Origin: DATDGX01 sp036521875
Lineage (GTDB): Bacteria > Desulfobacterota > Binatia > Binatales > Binataceae
Length of the DNA: 57,552 nucleotides
Direction: 5' to 3'
NCBI GenBank assembly: GCA_036521875.1
Contig: DATDGX010000111.1
Span: forward strand, 1-57,552
In this document: piece after piece, positions 26,154-34,672 of the stretch
Position numbering within the stretch: position 1 is the first letter of the stretch
Layout: every line of letters begins with the position of its first letter
Notes under the pieces: generated by a model
What the model saw: only the letters and a program-made list of their open reading frames with translations
What the model was told of the DNA's origin: nothing
The model's database searches: none
Program-made: the position numbers and the translations under genes

Positions 26154-26846
26154 CTAATGCTCGTGGGATGCGAGGCGCACATACGCCATCGACAGAATTG
26201 TGAAGACCAGGGCCTGAATTATGCACACGATCACGCCGAGCGAATAAAACAGCAGCGGTATAAGCAGATAAGTCAGATTCGTGAAGATGCCCAGGACCAT
26301 GTGGTCCGCGAACATGTTGGCGTAGAGACGGACGCCGAGCGAGAACGGCCGACCCAGGTTGTCTGCTATCTCGATCACCAGCATCAGCGGCGCGAACGCC
26401 AGCATCGGCCCCAGAAAGGTACGCAAGTACTTGAATGCACCTTGCTCGGAGATGCCGTAGTAAAAATAGTACACGAAGCAAATCACTCCGAGCGCGAAAG
26501 TCAGATCGGTATCGCCAGTCGGCGGTTCCATCCCGGGTATCAGCCCGAAAAAGTTGGCGCTCAGGATGAACATGAAGATGCATCCGAAGAAGGGCACCGT
26601 GATTCGCCAATGATGCAGTTCGGTGACTTCATGCACGAAATCGTCCAGCCACCACACCAGCGTCTCGGAGATCGACCGCAGGCTCACGCCACTGTCGGGG
26701 ACGATCGGATCCTCGGCCGCGGCCAGCGAGCGGCGCGCAAGGAAACCGAAAATCAGCAGCAGACCCATCACGATCCAGGTGCCGACCAGGACCTCGGGAA
26801 CTTTCCCTCTCCCGATGAGCTCGAGAAAGTTGATCGGTTTCTGCAA
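26154..26846 (-). CDS. atpB: ATP synthase Fo subunit a
   Basis: Subunit a forms the ion half-channels against the c ring. The product has five to six hydrophobic helices. The stator helix GRPFSLGVRLYANMFADHMV contains the essential arginine (R in GVRLYANM). SANFFGLIPGMEPPTGD is the usual first half-channel region, and IQALVFTILSMAYVRLASH is the final helix. The 230-residue length is typical. It is followed by atpE after 131 bases. The genes for b, delta, alpha, gamma, beta and epsilon are not adjacent, indicating a split atp locus. Confidence 0.96.
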   Translation of the reverse strand: MQKPINFLELIGRGKVPEVLVGTWIVMGLLLIFGFLARRSLAAAEDPIVPDSGVSLRSISETLVWWLDDFVHEVTELHHWRITVPFFGCIFMFILSANFFGLIPGMEPPTGDTDLTFALGVICFVYYFYYGISEQGAFKYLRTFLGPMLAFAPLMLVIEIADNLGRPFSLGVRLYANMFADHMVLGIFTNLTYLLIPLLFYSLGVIVCIIQALVFTILSMAYVRLASHEH

Positions 26847-26876
26847 GAAAATTATCTCCGCGCGGCGCGCTCGCTC

Positions 26877-27254
26877 TCAGCTAGGGATCGAAGCTCGTCC
26901 GGTTTCAATAAAGATTGCCGCCATTTGAGTCAAGACGCCGAAGGCGAACCCCACGCCGTTGATGTGAACGCGAAGGAATAGCAGATACACGAGCCCGACT
27001 ACGATCAGCATCTTGAGCGGAATCGCCATGACCGCGAACCGCGACCGCGTCGCCGCGCCGCCCGCCACCGCGAGCACCGCGCTGCCCATGATGCTCAACA
27101 GGTAGAGATTCGCGATCACTACGCCGCCGCCGAGCACGCAGCCCGCCGCCATTCCGGGCGAAACGAAAATCGCGAGCGCAGCCGCCGTCACCATGACCAC
27201 GACGATATTGGTGCGCTGAATCGCCGCGATGCTTGGAATTCGATTCGCTTTCAC
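26877..27254 (-). CDS. atpI: ATP synthase subunit I (AtpI family)
   Basis: This is a small four-helix membrane protein encoded before atpB, thought to help c-ring assembly or ion supply. Hydrophobic segments are TNIVVVMVTAAALAIFVSPGM, GCVLGGGVVIANLYLLSIMG, FAVMAIPLKMLIVVGLVYLL and VGFAFGVLTQMAAIF. The 125-residue length and position 30 bases before atpB fit the ATP synthase I family of delta-proteobacterial-type operons. Sequence conservation in this family is low, so the name rests largely on topology and context. Confidence 0.8.
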   Translation of the reverse strand: MKANRIPSIAAIQRTNIVVVMVTAAALAIFVSPGMAAGCVLGGGVVIANLYLLSIMGSAVLAVAGGAATRSRFAVMAIPLKMLIVVGLVYLLFLRVHINGVGFAFGVLTQMAAIFIETGRASIPS

Positions 27255-27287
27255 TGCCTGTCAGCTCAATTTTGATGCGCGGCCGCC

Positions 27288-27500
27288 TCAGCCCTGCGAC
27301 TCCGGCATCTCACGGCGGATTCTGACGATCACCAGTATTGAATGGCAAAAGCCCAGGAATGCGAACAGTCCGGTGAACACCAGATGCATTTTGAAATAGT
27401 CGTCGACGTAATAGCCGAACCATCCGCCGACCAGCGGCGAAAACGGAATCTCCAGCGCCATCGCCATCTGCCTCGCGAATTTTCCGGAGAACAACGCCAA
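27288..27500 (-). CDS. atpZ: AtpZ/AtpI-like small membrane protein
   Basis: This 70-residue protein has two transmembrane helices, the first with PLVGGWFGYYVDDYF and the second with VFTGLFAFLGFCHSILVIVR. The glycine-rich first helix followed by an acidic turn is typical of AtpZ/F1Fo-associated proteins, which cooperate with AtpI in Mg2+ or Ca2+ transport or c-ring assembly. It lies 15 bases after hemL and 33 before atpI on the same strand, supporting the assignment. Confidence 0.8.
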   Translation of the reverse strand: MALFSGKFARQMAMALEIPFSPLVGGWFGYYVDDYFKMHLVFTGLFAFLGFCHSILVIVRIRREMPESQG

Positions 27501-27515
27501 TGACGGACCACCTCG

Positions 27516-28811
27516 CTAGTTGCGCAGGCTCGCGAGCGCGGCACGAGCCGTCTCGATCGTGCGATCTATTTCCGCATCGCCGTGCGCCAGTGAGATAAAC
27601 ATAGCCTCGTACTGAGACGGCGGGACATTCACGCCGTGCTCGATCATCGCATGAAAGAAGCGCGCGAATCTGTCCTTGTCCGAACACCGCGCCTCGTCCG
27701 CGTCGCGCACCTGCTCCGGTCCGAGGAACATCGTGAGGATGGAACCGGCGCGATTCACGCATCCGGGCTCTTCACTCCATCGCAGCGCGTCGCGAAGACC
27801 GGACTCCAGCCGCGCGCCCGCCGCTTCGAGCCGCTCATAGGTTCCCGGTCGTTTTAGAATTTTGAGCGTCTCGAGTCCCGCGCGAACCGCGAGTGGATTT
27901 CCAGAGAGCGTACCGGCTTGATAGACCGGCCCGACCGGCGCGAGCATATCCATATACACTGCCGGCCCCGCCACCGCGCCGACCGGCATCCCGCCGCCGA
28001 TTATTTTTCCGAGCATCAGCAGGTCAGGCTCGATACCCATCGCCTCGGTGACCGCGCCGAGCCGCATGCGAAATCCGGTGATGACTTCGTCGCAAATCAG
28101 CAGCGCGCCCTCGCGACGCGCAAGGCCGGCGAGCTCCGCGAGAAATCCGCGAGCTGGCGCGACCACGCCCATGTTCGCTGCGATCGGTTCGACGATGATC
28201 GCGGCGACTTCGCCGGGATATTTTTTTACAATGTCTTTGACTGTCCCAATGTCGTTATATCTAGCAACGAGGGTCAGCTCCGCGAGTTCTGCCGGCACGC
28301 CGGCGCTGTCCGGAACACCGAGAGTCATCCCGCCCGACCCGGCGCGCACCAGGAGTGCGTCGCTGTGACCGTGGTAGCATCCGTCGAATTTGATTATTCG
28401 CCGCCGCCGCGTTGCCGCGCGCGCGATTCGAAGCGCGGTCATGCCGGCCTCGGTTCCCGAGCTCACCAGGCGCACTTTTTCGGCGCATTTGATCGCCGAG
28501 CTGAGCGTCTCGGCGAGTTCCACTTCGAGTTCCGTCGGCGCGCCGAAACCGAGCCCGAATTGTGCCTGTTTCGCGAGCGCCGCGACCACCTCGTGATTGG
28601 CGTGGCCGAGGACCGCGGGGCCGTAGGAACCGACGTAGTCGAGCAAGCGGTTTCCGTCCGCATCAAAAATGAACGCGCCTTCGCCGCGCGCGATGAAAAG
28701 CGGCGCGCCGCCGACCGCGCTCCACGCGCGCACCGGAGAATTCACCGCACCAGGAATCTTAATCTGCGCGCGATTGAAAAGTTCACGAGATTTTTTTGAC
28801 GAGCTTGTCAT
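27516..28811 (-). CDS. hemL: Glutamate-1-semialdehyde 2,1-aminomutase
   Basis: HemL is a pyridoxal-phosphate enzyme that converts glutamate-1-semialdehyde to 5-aminolevulinate in the C5 haem pathway. Motifs present include NSPVRAWSAVGG at the N-terminus, LVSSGTEAGMTALRIARAAT, FDGCYHGHSD, CDEVITGFR, and the PLP lysine in MLGKIIGGGMPVGA near residue 268. At 431 residues the length is normal. The start overlaps the stop of a small upstream frame by four bases, and atpZ follows 15 bases after its stop, so hemL may head the transcript that includes the Fo genes. Confidence 0.96.
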   Translation of the reverse strand: MTSSSKKSRELFNRAQIKIPGAVNSPVRAWSAVGGAPLFIARGEGAFIFDADGNRLLDYVGSYGPAVLGHANHEVVAALAKQAQFGLGFGAPTELEVELAETLSSAIKCAEKVRLVSSGTEAGMTALRIARAATRRRRIIKFDGCYHGHSDALLVRAGSGGMTLGVPDSAGVPAELAELTLVARYNDIGTVKDIVKKYPGEVAAIIVEPIAANMGVVAPARGFLAELAGLARREGALLICDEVITGFRMRLGAVTEAMGIEPDLLMLGKIIGGGMPVGAVAGPAVYMDMLAPVGPVYQAGTLSGNPLAVRAGLETLKILKRPGTYERLEAAGARLESGLRDALRWSEEPGCVNRAGSILTMFLGPEQVRDADEARCSDKDRFARFFHAMIEHGVNVPPSQYEAMFISLAHGDAEIDRTIETARAALASLRN

Positions 28812-29026
28812 GATTTTGCGTTCTCGCAGCGTGTGATGATAATCGAAAGCGCCCGCGAGAGCATCATTGTGCTATCTCTGCGAGCCTTCGCGCGCGCATC
28901 GCGCAAATTTATGATCGCGTTCGTCGGCTCCTGAAGCCAACGCACGCGATCGTACATGCAGACTAATTTTTCGCGCGGATTGATCCAAGGATCTCGCGCA
29001 CGGATTTTTCCTTTCAAATCGCGCAC
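28808..29026 (-). CDS. Small hypothetical protein upstream of hemL
   Basis: A 72-codon frame starting with GTG at 29026 ends with its TGA overlapping the hemL ATG by four bases. The product (MRDLKGKIRARDPWINPREK onward) is basic and mostly helical; an internal ATG would give 49 residues beginning MYDRVRWLQEP. I recognise no family and see no strong ribosome site. The ATGA overlap with hemL is the main argument for reality; it could equally be leader sequence. Confidence 0.35.
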   Translation of the reverse strand: MRDLKGKIRARDPWINPREKLVCMYDRVRWLQEPTNAIINLRDARAKARRDSTMMLSRALSIIITRCENAKS

Positions 29027-29039
29027 GTACGAAAAAAAA

Positions 29040-29412
29040 TTTGGCCGCGCTTGTCACTTTCTCGAAAAGAGCTTATCACGTTGCCTTGACCGCAGAACTT
29101 TCGCAAACACACTACAGCTACTTCAACCACTGGCAGCCAGAGTTGGCCTAAGCGGAGCGTCGGGTATGGCGGGGGCGTCTGAATTCACCGTCTCTCATTT
29201 TCGAATCCATCTGCAAAAAGTTTTCACTGCTCGGTGGAGCAAGTTGATAATCCTTCGCTCCGGCTTCCACAGTTGTCGGATCGAGCGAGGGAAAAGTCAC
29301 TTATCCACAGATGTGGATAAGCTTGTGCGTAATTGGTCCGCCATTCTACCGGCGGCAGAGTCAAAACATTGAGCCGTGGTGGGCGGCCTGACAGGGGAAG
29401 GGGAATCAATCT
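29040..29412 (+). other. Origin-type region upstream of dnaA (oriC part 1)
   Basis: This ~370-base gene-free stretch before dnaA contains two consensus DnaA boxes facing each other: TTATCCACA at 29301-29309 and TGTGGATAA at 29312-29320, two bases apart. The flanking sequence is AT-richer than the window average (for example 29020-29100). A ribosome site GGGAAGGGGAA precedes the dnaA ATG. Together with the dnaA-dnaN spacer it probably forms a bipartite oriC and also autoregulates dnaA. Confidence 0.8.
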
Positions 29413-30789
29413 ATGCATGTCGCGTGGCAACGGGCCTCGGACCGTTTACGTGAGGAACTAGGGCAAGTCGGATACGAAACCTGGATCGGACCTCTGAATT
29501 TCGTCGGTGTTCAGGGCAAAACCGTGACCATCGAAGCGCCTAACCGATTTTTCCGCGATTGGGTCAACGAGCGCTACTTGCCGATGCTCCGCCAATCGCT
29601 CGCGGCGGAGCTTGGCGAGGCGGTCGAGGTCAAACTGACGCTCGGCGAGAATGGCAACGGGCAGGGCGTCACGCCCGCGGCGGCGCGGCCGCCCAGCGGT
29701 AGAACTGCGCCGCCGCCCCCGCAGCCCGCCGATTCTCCGCGCCGCGACCGGCATCCGCAACTGAATCCGCGCTACACCTTTGCCGAATTCGTGGTCGGCT
29801 CTGGAAATCAGTTTGCGCACGCCGCGGCGCTCGCGGTCGCCAGCCAGCCCGGCGAGAAGTACAACCCGCTTTTCATTTACGGCGGTGTCGGCCTCGGCAA
29901 GACTCATCTGGTCACCGGCCTGGGGCATCACATCTATGCGAATGCCGACCGGCCGCGAAAAGTCCTGTTCATGCCTGCCGAAGTCTTCATGAACGAGCTG
30001 ATCAACTCGCTCCGCCGCGATCGGATGGGCGAGTTCCGCGAGAAGTTCCGCCGCGTCGACACTCTCATCCTCGACGACATCCAGTTTCTCGCCGGCCGCG
30101 AGCGCACTCAGGAAGAATTCTTCCATACCTTCAACTCGCTCCACGGCGATCGCCATCAGATCGTGCTGACTTCGGACAAAGTGCCGCGCGAGATTCCCGG
30201 GCTCGAGGAGCGGCTGCGCAACCGGTTCGAATCGGGACTGATCGCGGATATCGCGCCCCCCGACCTGGAAACCCGCGTCGCGATCGTCCAGAAGAAGGCG
30301 GTGCTCGAGAACATGCGGCTGTCCGCCGACGTCGCGCTGTACATCGCGCAGAGCGTGCACTCCAACGTGCGCGAGCTCGAGGGTTGTCTGACCCGCCTCG
30401 CCGCCCTCGCCTCGCTGAATAAGTCGGCGATAACCGTCGAGTTCGCGCGCCAGGCGCTGCACGATCTGATTAGGAATCACGATGCGAAGCCGGACGTGGA
30501 ATCGATCCAGCGCGCGGTCGCGGATTTTTTCCATATTCGCTTCACCGAGCTGAAGTCCAAAAAGCGCACGCAGCATATCGCCTTTTGCCGCCAAGTCGCG
30601 ATGTATCTGTGCCGGAAGCTCACCACCAGCTCGTTCCCGACTATCGGCGAGCATTTTGGCCGCGATCATTCGACCGTAATCCACGCCCACAACTTGATCT
30701 CGCGCCGCGTAGCGGCCGATTCGGCGTTCCGGCTTTCGATCGAAAAGATCGAGCGGGAGCTAAAGGCGATCCAGGCCAATGCTGCCTAA
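29413..30789 (+). CDS. dnaA: Chromosomal replication initiator protein DnaA
   Basis: DnaA binds DnaA boxes at oriC, opens the duplex and loads the helicase. Domain I (residues 1-75) has YETWIGPLNFV; a short Pro-rich domain II (~90-115) follows. The AAA+ domain begins NPRYTFAEFVVGSGNQFAHA, with Walker A GGVGLGKT at 157-164 and LILDDIQFLAGRERTQEEFF. The C-terminal DNA-binding domain carries TIGEHFGRDHSTVIHAHNLI, where the DHSTV signature contacts the box. The length of 458 is normal. It is flanked on both sides by DnaA-box-containing spacers and followed by dnaN. Confidence 0.98.
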   Translation: MHVAWQRASDRLREELGQVGYETWIGPLNFVGVQGKTVTIEAPNRFFRDWVNERYLPMLRQSLAAELGEAVEVKLTLGENGNGQGVTPAAARPPSGRTAPPPPQPADSPRRDRHPQLNPRYTFAEFVVGSGNQFAHAAALAVASQPGEKYNPLFIYGGVGLGKTHLVTGLGHHIYANADRPRKVLFMPAEVFMNELINSLRRDRMGEFREKFRRVDTLILDDIQFLAGRERTQEEFFHTFNSLHGDRHQIVLTSDKVPREIPGLEERLRNRFESGLIADIAPPDLETRVAIVQKKAVLENMRLSADVALYIAQSVHSNVRELEGCLTRLAALASLNKSAITVEFARQALHDLIRNHDAKPDVESIQRAVADFFHIRFTELKSKKRTQHIAFCRQVAMYLCRKLTTSSFPTIGEHFGRDHSTVIHAHNLISRRVAADSAFRLSIEKIERELKAIQANAA

Positions 30790-31159
30790 CAACGCATAGC
30801 GCGCATCTTGTCTTGTCGAACGGGAGCGACGAAAAACTCGTTGGGGTTTCGCTAGGCTTTGATCAAATTGTATGTGCACCATGCGAGATGCATCGGCATC
30901 TGAACGGCACTGTGGATTGACTGTGGGCAAGATGACCGAAACAGTGGCGCAACATGGGGACGACTTCGCGGTTATCCAGAGGCTGGAACGGATCGCGCCA
31001 CGGATGGTCTCGCAGAGGTCAATCGCTCCAGAGCTCTGCCCACAGAAATTTATCTGTGATTTCAAGTCCCAAAACGATTGGTCCACAAATCAACATGCAC
31101 TACTGTTACTACTAGTGTTTTCTTTAGAAGAATAAGATCCAGAGTAGTAGAAGAGCTTC
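30790..31159 (+). other. dnaA-dnaN intergenic origin region with DnaA boxes and DnaA-trio-like stretch (oriC part 2)
   Basis: The gene-free 370-base spacer holds several DnaA-box-like sequences: TGTGGATTG at 30911, TTATCCAGA at 30972, TGCCCACA at 31037 and GGTCCACAA at about 31080. About 10 bases after the last box comes ACTACTGTTACTACTAGTG (31099-31117), a run of trinucleotides resembling the DnaA-trio element of bacterial basal unwinding systems, followed by an AT-rich stretch TGTTTTCTTTAGAAGAATAA. This layout (box, short spacer, trios, AT-rich) suggests the unwinding site. Confidence 0.75.
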
Positions 31160-32302
31160 ATGGGACTTGAAATCGAACGCGCTTCATTGTTGGCCGGCCT
31201 CGGCCTGGTCCAGGGCATCGTCGAGCGGCGGACCACCGTTCCTATCCTCGGTCACGTCCTGATCGAGCCCAACGGAAATTCGCTCGCGCTCAGCGCGACC
31301 GATCTCGAAGTCGGAATCAGGACGCAGGTATCGTGCCGCTCGGGCAAGGACAAGAACATTACCCTCAATGCCCGCAAGCTGTTCGAAATCGTGCGCGAGG
31401 CTGAGGGCGAAATCGTCGCGCTCACCACGCTCGACAACGATTGGGTCGAGCTCAAATGCGGCCGCGCGAAGTTCAAGATGATGGGCCTCGATCCGCGCAG
31501 CTTCCCCGCGATGCCGAGTCAGAGCACCGCCAAGGACGGCGCCGCGGCGGCGCGAAAACCGCTCAAGGCCGAGCTTACGATTTCGGCGGCGGTGCTGGCC
31601 GGAATGATCGACAAGACCATCTTCGCGGTCAGCCCCGATGAGGCGCGTTACAATTTAAGCGGCGTGTACATCGAATCGCAGGGCCCCGGCGCAGCCCGGA
31701 TGGTCGCGACTGACGGACATCGCCTCTCGATGATAGAGCGGGAAGTGCCGGGTTTCCGGATGGAAGGTGGCGCGATAATTCCGCGCAAGGGTCTCCAGGA
31801 GTTGCGCAAGCTGCTCGACGTGGACGGCGATACGGAGGTCAGCCTCACCCTCGACGGGCAACTCGCGTATTTGAAGCGCGGGAGCACGGAAGTCTCGATG
31901 CGCCTGATCGAGGGCGAATTTCCCGACTATCGCGGCGTGATTCCCAAGCAATCCAAGCACAAGGTGGCAGTCGCCCGGGACTTGCTGTTCGCGGCGATCA
32001 AACGCGCGGCGATTTTCTCCAGCGAGCGGTATCACGGGGTCAAATTCGCAATGTCGGCGGGGATCCTGACGGTTTCTTCCACCAGCCCGGAAACCGGCGA
32101 AGCCAGCGAGACTATCGACGTTGATTTCAAGGGCGAAGAATTTTCGATCGGCTTCAACGCCAGCTACGTGCAGCAGGCGCTGGGCGTAATCCCGGCGGGC
32201 AGCGATGTCGACCTGGGCCTGAGCGACGACGTCAGCCCCGGGGTAATTCGGACCCCCGCGGACAGCGAATTCACCTACGTAGTAATGCCGATGCGCCTGT
32301 AG
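31160..32302 (+). CDS. dnaN: DNA polymerase III beta subunit (sliding clamp)
   Basis: DnaN forms the ring-shaped processivity clamp for DNA polymerase III. The product shows the three-domain clamp pattern: GIVERRTTVPILGHVLIEP in domain 1, MIDKTIFAVSPDEARYNLSG with TDGHRLSMIER in domain 2, and the C-terminal FTYVVMPMRL typical of the family. The length of 380 is normal, with a Lys/Ala-rich insertion around residues 118-135. It begins 370 bases after dnaA. R-element copy 1 begins eight bases after its stop, at the edge of the accessory region. Confidence 0.97.
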   Translation: MGLEIERASLLAGLGLVQGIVERRTTVPILGHVLIEPNGNSLALSATDLEVGIRTQVSCRSGKDKNITLNARKLFEIVREAEGEIVALTTLDNDWVELKCGRAKFKMMGLDPRSFPAMPSQSTAKDGAAAARKPLKAELTISAAVLAGMIDKTIFAVSPDEARYNLSGVYIESQGPGAARMVATDGHRLSMIEREVPGFRMEGGAIIPRKGLQELRKLLDVDGDTEVSLTLDGQLAYLKRGSTEVSMRLIEGEFPDYRGVIPKQSKHKVAVARDLLFAAIKRAAIFSSERYHGVKFAMSAGILTVSSTSPETGEASETIDVDFKGEEFSIGFNASYVQQALGVIPAGSDVDLGLSDDVSPGVIRTPADSEFTYVVMPMRL

Positions 32303-32310
32303 CGCCGCCA

Positions 32311-32395
32311 CGCCGGCGACAGCGGAGCCGGCTCCTCCTCCGGGTCCCAGGTGCTGCACCTGGCAGGAAGGGCGAAACCCGTAAGGGGTTTCGCA
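32311..32395 (+). repeat. R-element copy 1 (palindromic intergenic repeat)
   Basis: The copy contains three adjacent small hairpins: GCCGGC..GCCGGC, the CCAGGTGCTGCACCTGG palindrome, and GCGAAACCC/GGGTTTCGC around GTAAG. The same three-hairpin series recurs at 40327 and 46607, with partial or inverted copies at 34261, 34466, 37321 and 40440. It lies between the convergent dnaN and glycosyltransferase genes, where it might also terminate transcription. Confidence 0.85.
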
Positions 32396-32414
32396 TATTT
32401 GTCTGTTCTTCGAT

Positions 32415-34229
32415 TCACTCCGGCGCCGGCCCGACCCTGATCAACACCACCTTGTTCCGGTACGACTCCGGGCCCTCCCACGGGAACGACGCCTCAGCCG
32501 CGACGATCGCCATCGGAACATCGAGCTTTGGCACGTCGCGATGGCGCGCGATCACCCAGCGAATATTTTTCTCCGCAATTGCCTTCTTAAGGTCGTCTAT
32601 TTTTTCAAACTCAGGCAATGGTGTCGGCGGATCGAGATAAAACAGCGGTCCCAGATTTTTGTAGAGCGCGAGCTGGTCGGTTCGATTCCCCAGCCGCTGC
32701 ATGACGGCCAGCCCGAACGGCTTCTCACCTCGATACGCTTCCACCGCCGGCATCGCGAAGATAAAGACATAAGCCATCGAAAGGTAGGCGATGATCCCGG
32801 CCGAAATCGCGATGCGTGTCGGGCGCAGGGTGCCGAGCGGCGACCTGCCTCGAAGCGCGTAAGCAATCCCGGCGACCGACACCACCCAAATCACCGCCAA
32901 TACGAGGCGGTCCGGCGCGGGCGGTAAGGCCGCGTACTGCCGCGGCAAAATCCACGACGGGGGAAGGAAACCTATTGCGATCATCACGGCTGCGATCGCG
33001 ATCAGCGCGTAGCCCGCCGCGAGCAGCCCGCGCGCGAGCCTTGAGCGCGTCTCGGTAGCCAGGATGCGCGCGACCAGCAGCGCGCCGGCGGGAAGAATCG
33101 GCAGGATGTAATAGCTCCGCCGCGAACCGGACAGGGTGAAGAATATAAAGGTCGCCCAGAAATAGACCAGCGCGAAACGATCGCTCCGTGCGGGGGCGTC
33201 ACCGGCGCTCCGCCGATGGTGCGCCTCGATTAAAGCGGCGGGCAGGAGGGCGGACCAGGGCGCCATCAGGGCGAAAATTACGTACACATATAAATAGATA
33301 GGCCCGCGATGGTCGAAAGGATGGAAGAACCGCACCACATTCTCGCGGTAAACCATCTCGAGCCCCTTCTCCGAGCCGGTAGCGCGATGCGACATCCAGA
33401 ACGGCACGTAGTAGACCGCGAATGCGATCGGAATTGCGACCAGCGACTGCCAGTTGAAAAGCCATCGATTACGCTCCACTAACCATCCGACGCGCCGGCC
33501 GAGAGGCCCGCGGAGCAACCTCGCTCCAAGCTCGACCCATCCGAGACACAGGCACGAGTAGGCGCCGATAACGAGAAGCGGGAGCGCGAAGCCGAGAAGA
33601 CCTTTGGTCAGCGAGGTGATCGCCATGATCAGCCACAAGCCGATGACCCACCATCGGCTGCGGCTCTCCTGGTACCGGACAAACAGCAGCAGCGCCGCGA
33701 GCTCGCCGGTCACCGTCTCGACGTCGGCTGATGCGTGACGTGAAAAAAACACGAAGCTGAAACTGGTCGCCAGGATAAAGCCCGCGATCACCGCGGTTCG
33801 CTCGTCATAAAGCCTCCGCGCCAACAGCATCAGGAACGCGACGCCGAGCAGCCCGGCAATCGCGCACGGGATGCGCGACGCGGTCTCGTCGACGCGGCCG
33901 GTCACTTCCGCGGCCGCCAGCACCAGCCAGTACGAGCCGAGCGGCTTGTCGTAATAGACGCGGCCATTGATCGTCGGCCAGAAATAGTTCGAGCTGAGGC
34001 GCATCTCGCGCGCGATCTCGGCCCATCGAAACTCCGACGACCACAACGCGCGCGCCCCAAGCCGCGAGAAAAACAGCGCCGCCGTGAGCGCGAGCACCGC
34101 AACGGCCCAAAGGCGCCATCGCGAGTCCCATCGAAGATCAGCTCGCCGCGCCGGCTCATCCGCGGCAGGGGTCCGCTCGGACCCCGGGATTGGCGAGACC
34201 AGCGGGTCAGACGAGATCGAGGAACTCAT
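32415..34229 (-). CDS. Glycosyltransferase family 39 / ArnT-like integral membrane protein
   Basis: This is a predicted membrane glycosyltransferase using a polyprenyl-phosphate sugar donor, of the PMT/ArnT superfamily. The N-terminal half shows the family pattern FRWAEIAREM, WPTINGRVYYDKPLGSYWL (the acidic and DKP elements near residues 70-100) and ARRLYDERTAVIAGFILATS. About ten to twelve hydrophobic segments follow, and GSRRSYYILPILPAGALL is the typical YxxP-type region. A soluble C-terminal domain ends at the stop. Its acceptor (lipid A or protein) cannot be deduced. Its leader sequence resembles that of the sulfatase gene, and fragments of a related gene occur at 34587 and 39359. Confidence 0.86.
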   Translation of the reverse strand: MSSSISSDPLVSPIPGSERTPAADEPARRADLRWDSRWRLWAVAVLALTAALFFSRLGARALWSSEFRWAEIAREMRLSSNYFWPTINGRVYYDKPLGSYWLVLAAAEVTGRVDETASRIPCAIAGLLGVAFLMLLARRLYDERTAVIAGFILATSFSFVFFSRHASADVETVTGELAALLLFVRYQESRSRWWVIGLWLIMAITSLTKGLLGFALPLLVIGAYSCLCLGWVELGARLLRGPLGRRVGWLVERNRWLFNWQSLVAIPIAFAVYYVPFWMSHRATGSEKGLEMVYRENVVRFFHPFDHRGPIYLYVYVIFALMAPWSALLPAALIEAHHRRSAGDAPARSDRFALVYFWATFIFFTLSGSRRSYYILPILPAGALLVARILATETRSRLARGLLAAGYALIAIAAVMIAIGFLPPSWILPRQYAALPPAPDRLVLAVIWVVSVAGIAYALRGRSPLGTLRPTRIAISAGIIAYLSMAYVFIFAMPAVEAYRGEKPFGLAVMQRLGNRTDQLALYKNLGPLFYLDPPTPLPEFEKIDDLKKAIAEKNIRWVIARHRDVPKLDVPMAIVAAEASFPWEGPESYRNKVVLIRVGPAPE

Positions 34230-34260
34230 CGCCGCAAATTGTAACCGGCCCGCTCATATC

Positions 34261-34317
34261 TCCGCCATATACGCGCACAGACTTGCGAAACCTCTCACAA
34301 GTTTCGCGCTTCCCGGT
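34261..34317 (-). repeat. R-element copy 5 (inverted, partial)
   Basis: The stretch CTTGCGAAACCTCTCACAAG and following TTTCGCGCTTCCCG is the reverse-complement form of the third hairpin and flank of the R-element. It starts about 30 bases upstream of the glycosyltransferase start codon. The segment from 34222 to here is also shared with 37295-37400. Confidence 0.7.
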
Positions 34318-34342
34318 TGACTAAGATCCGCGCTTCGCGCTG

Positions 34343-34450
34343 TCAGAACGCATTGACCGTAATGCCGCGTTTTGCGAGTGCCACTGCGAAATAGCGAACC
34401 AGTGACTCCAGCGCGGCTTTGGGAGGGGCAAAACGGAAATTCCCGATAAT
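34343..34450 (-). pseudogene. Fragment of a short-chain dehydrogenase/reductase (SDR) gene
   Basis: On the minus strand this encodes NFRFAPPKAALESLVRYF followed by AVALAKRGITVNAF and then a TGA stop. The PKAALESLVRY segment with its lysine, followed by AxxLAxRGITVNA, is the characteristic region after the catalytic Tyr-x3-Lys of SDR enzymes such as FabI/FabL-like reductases. Neither the Rossmann GxxxGxG nor the usual SPG continuation is present. The ~35-residue scrap is enclosed by R-element pieces on both sides, so it is a stranded gene remnant. Confidence 0.6.
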
Positions 34451-34465
34451 CGTGTGCATCGGCTC

Positions 34466-34520
34466 GAACGAAAAACCCGTAAGGGGTCTCGCGAGTTCGC
34501 TCTGTCCCCAATTCATTCCA
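34466..34520 (+). repeat. R-element copy 6 (partial)
   Basis: The sequence GAACGAAAAACCCGTAAGGG continues with GTCTCGCGAGTTCGCTCTG and CCCCAATTC, matching the right-hand part of copies 2 and 3. The upstream hairpins are missing. Confidence 0.7.
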
Positions 34521-34586
34521 ACGCGCCGGCTCAATGCAAATGCAATTTCAGGCGTCGCCGGGAGAATTCCCCATCGTTACGATTAA

Positions 34587-34623
34587 AGCGTCTCGCGCGC
34601 GATCTCGGCCAATGGGAACTCCT
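34587..34623 (-). pseudogene. Short remnant similar to the glycosyltransferase gene
   Basis: The minus strand encodes QEFPLAEIARET, resembling SEFRWAEIAREM near residue 65 of the glycosyltransferase at 32415-34229; 17 consecutive bases (TCTCGCGCGCGATCTCG) are identical to 34003-34019. It is short, so the call is tentative. The remaining sequence between 34230 and 34636 contains only the R-element pieces and the SDR scrap. Confidence 0.4.
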
Positions 34624-34626
34624 GGA

Positions 34627-34672
34627 TGGCAAGCCCCTATCGCTTGCCATGGCAAGCCGCTATCGCTTGCCG
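34627..34672. repeat. Two tandem hairpin units at the sulfatase 3' end
   Basis: Two 23-base units, TGGCAAGCCCCTATCGCTTG-CCA and a near-identical second unit, follow each other directly. Each can fold into an 8-bp stem (TGGCAAGC/GCTTGCCA) with a 7-base loop. The sulfatase stop codon lies inside the first unit. They may act as a transcription end or RNA-stability element; there is no T tract. Confidence 0.65.
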
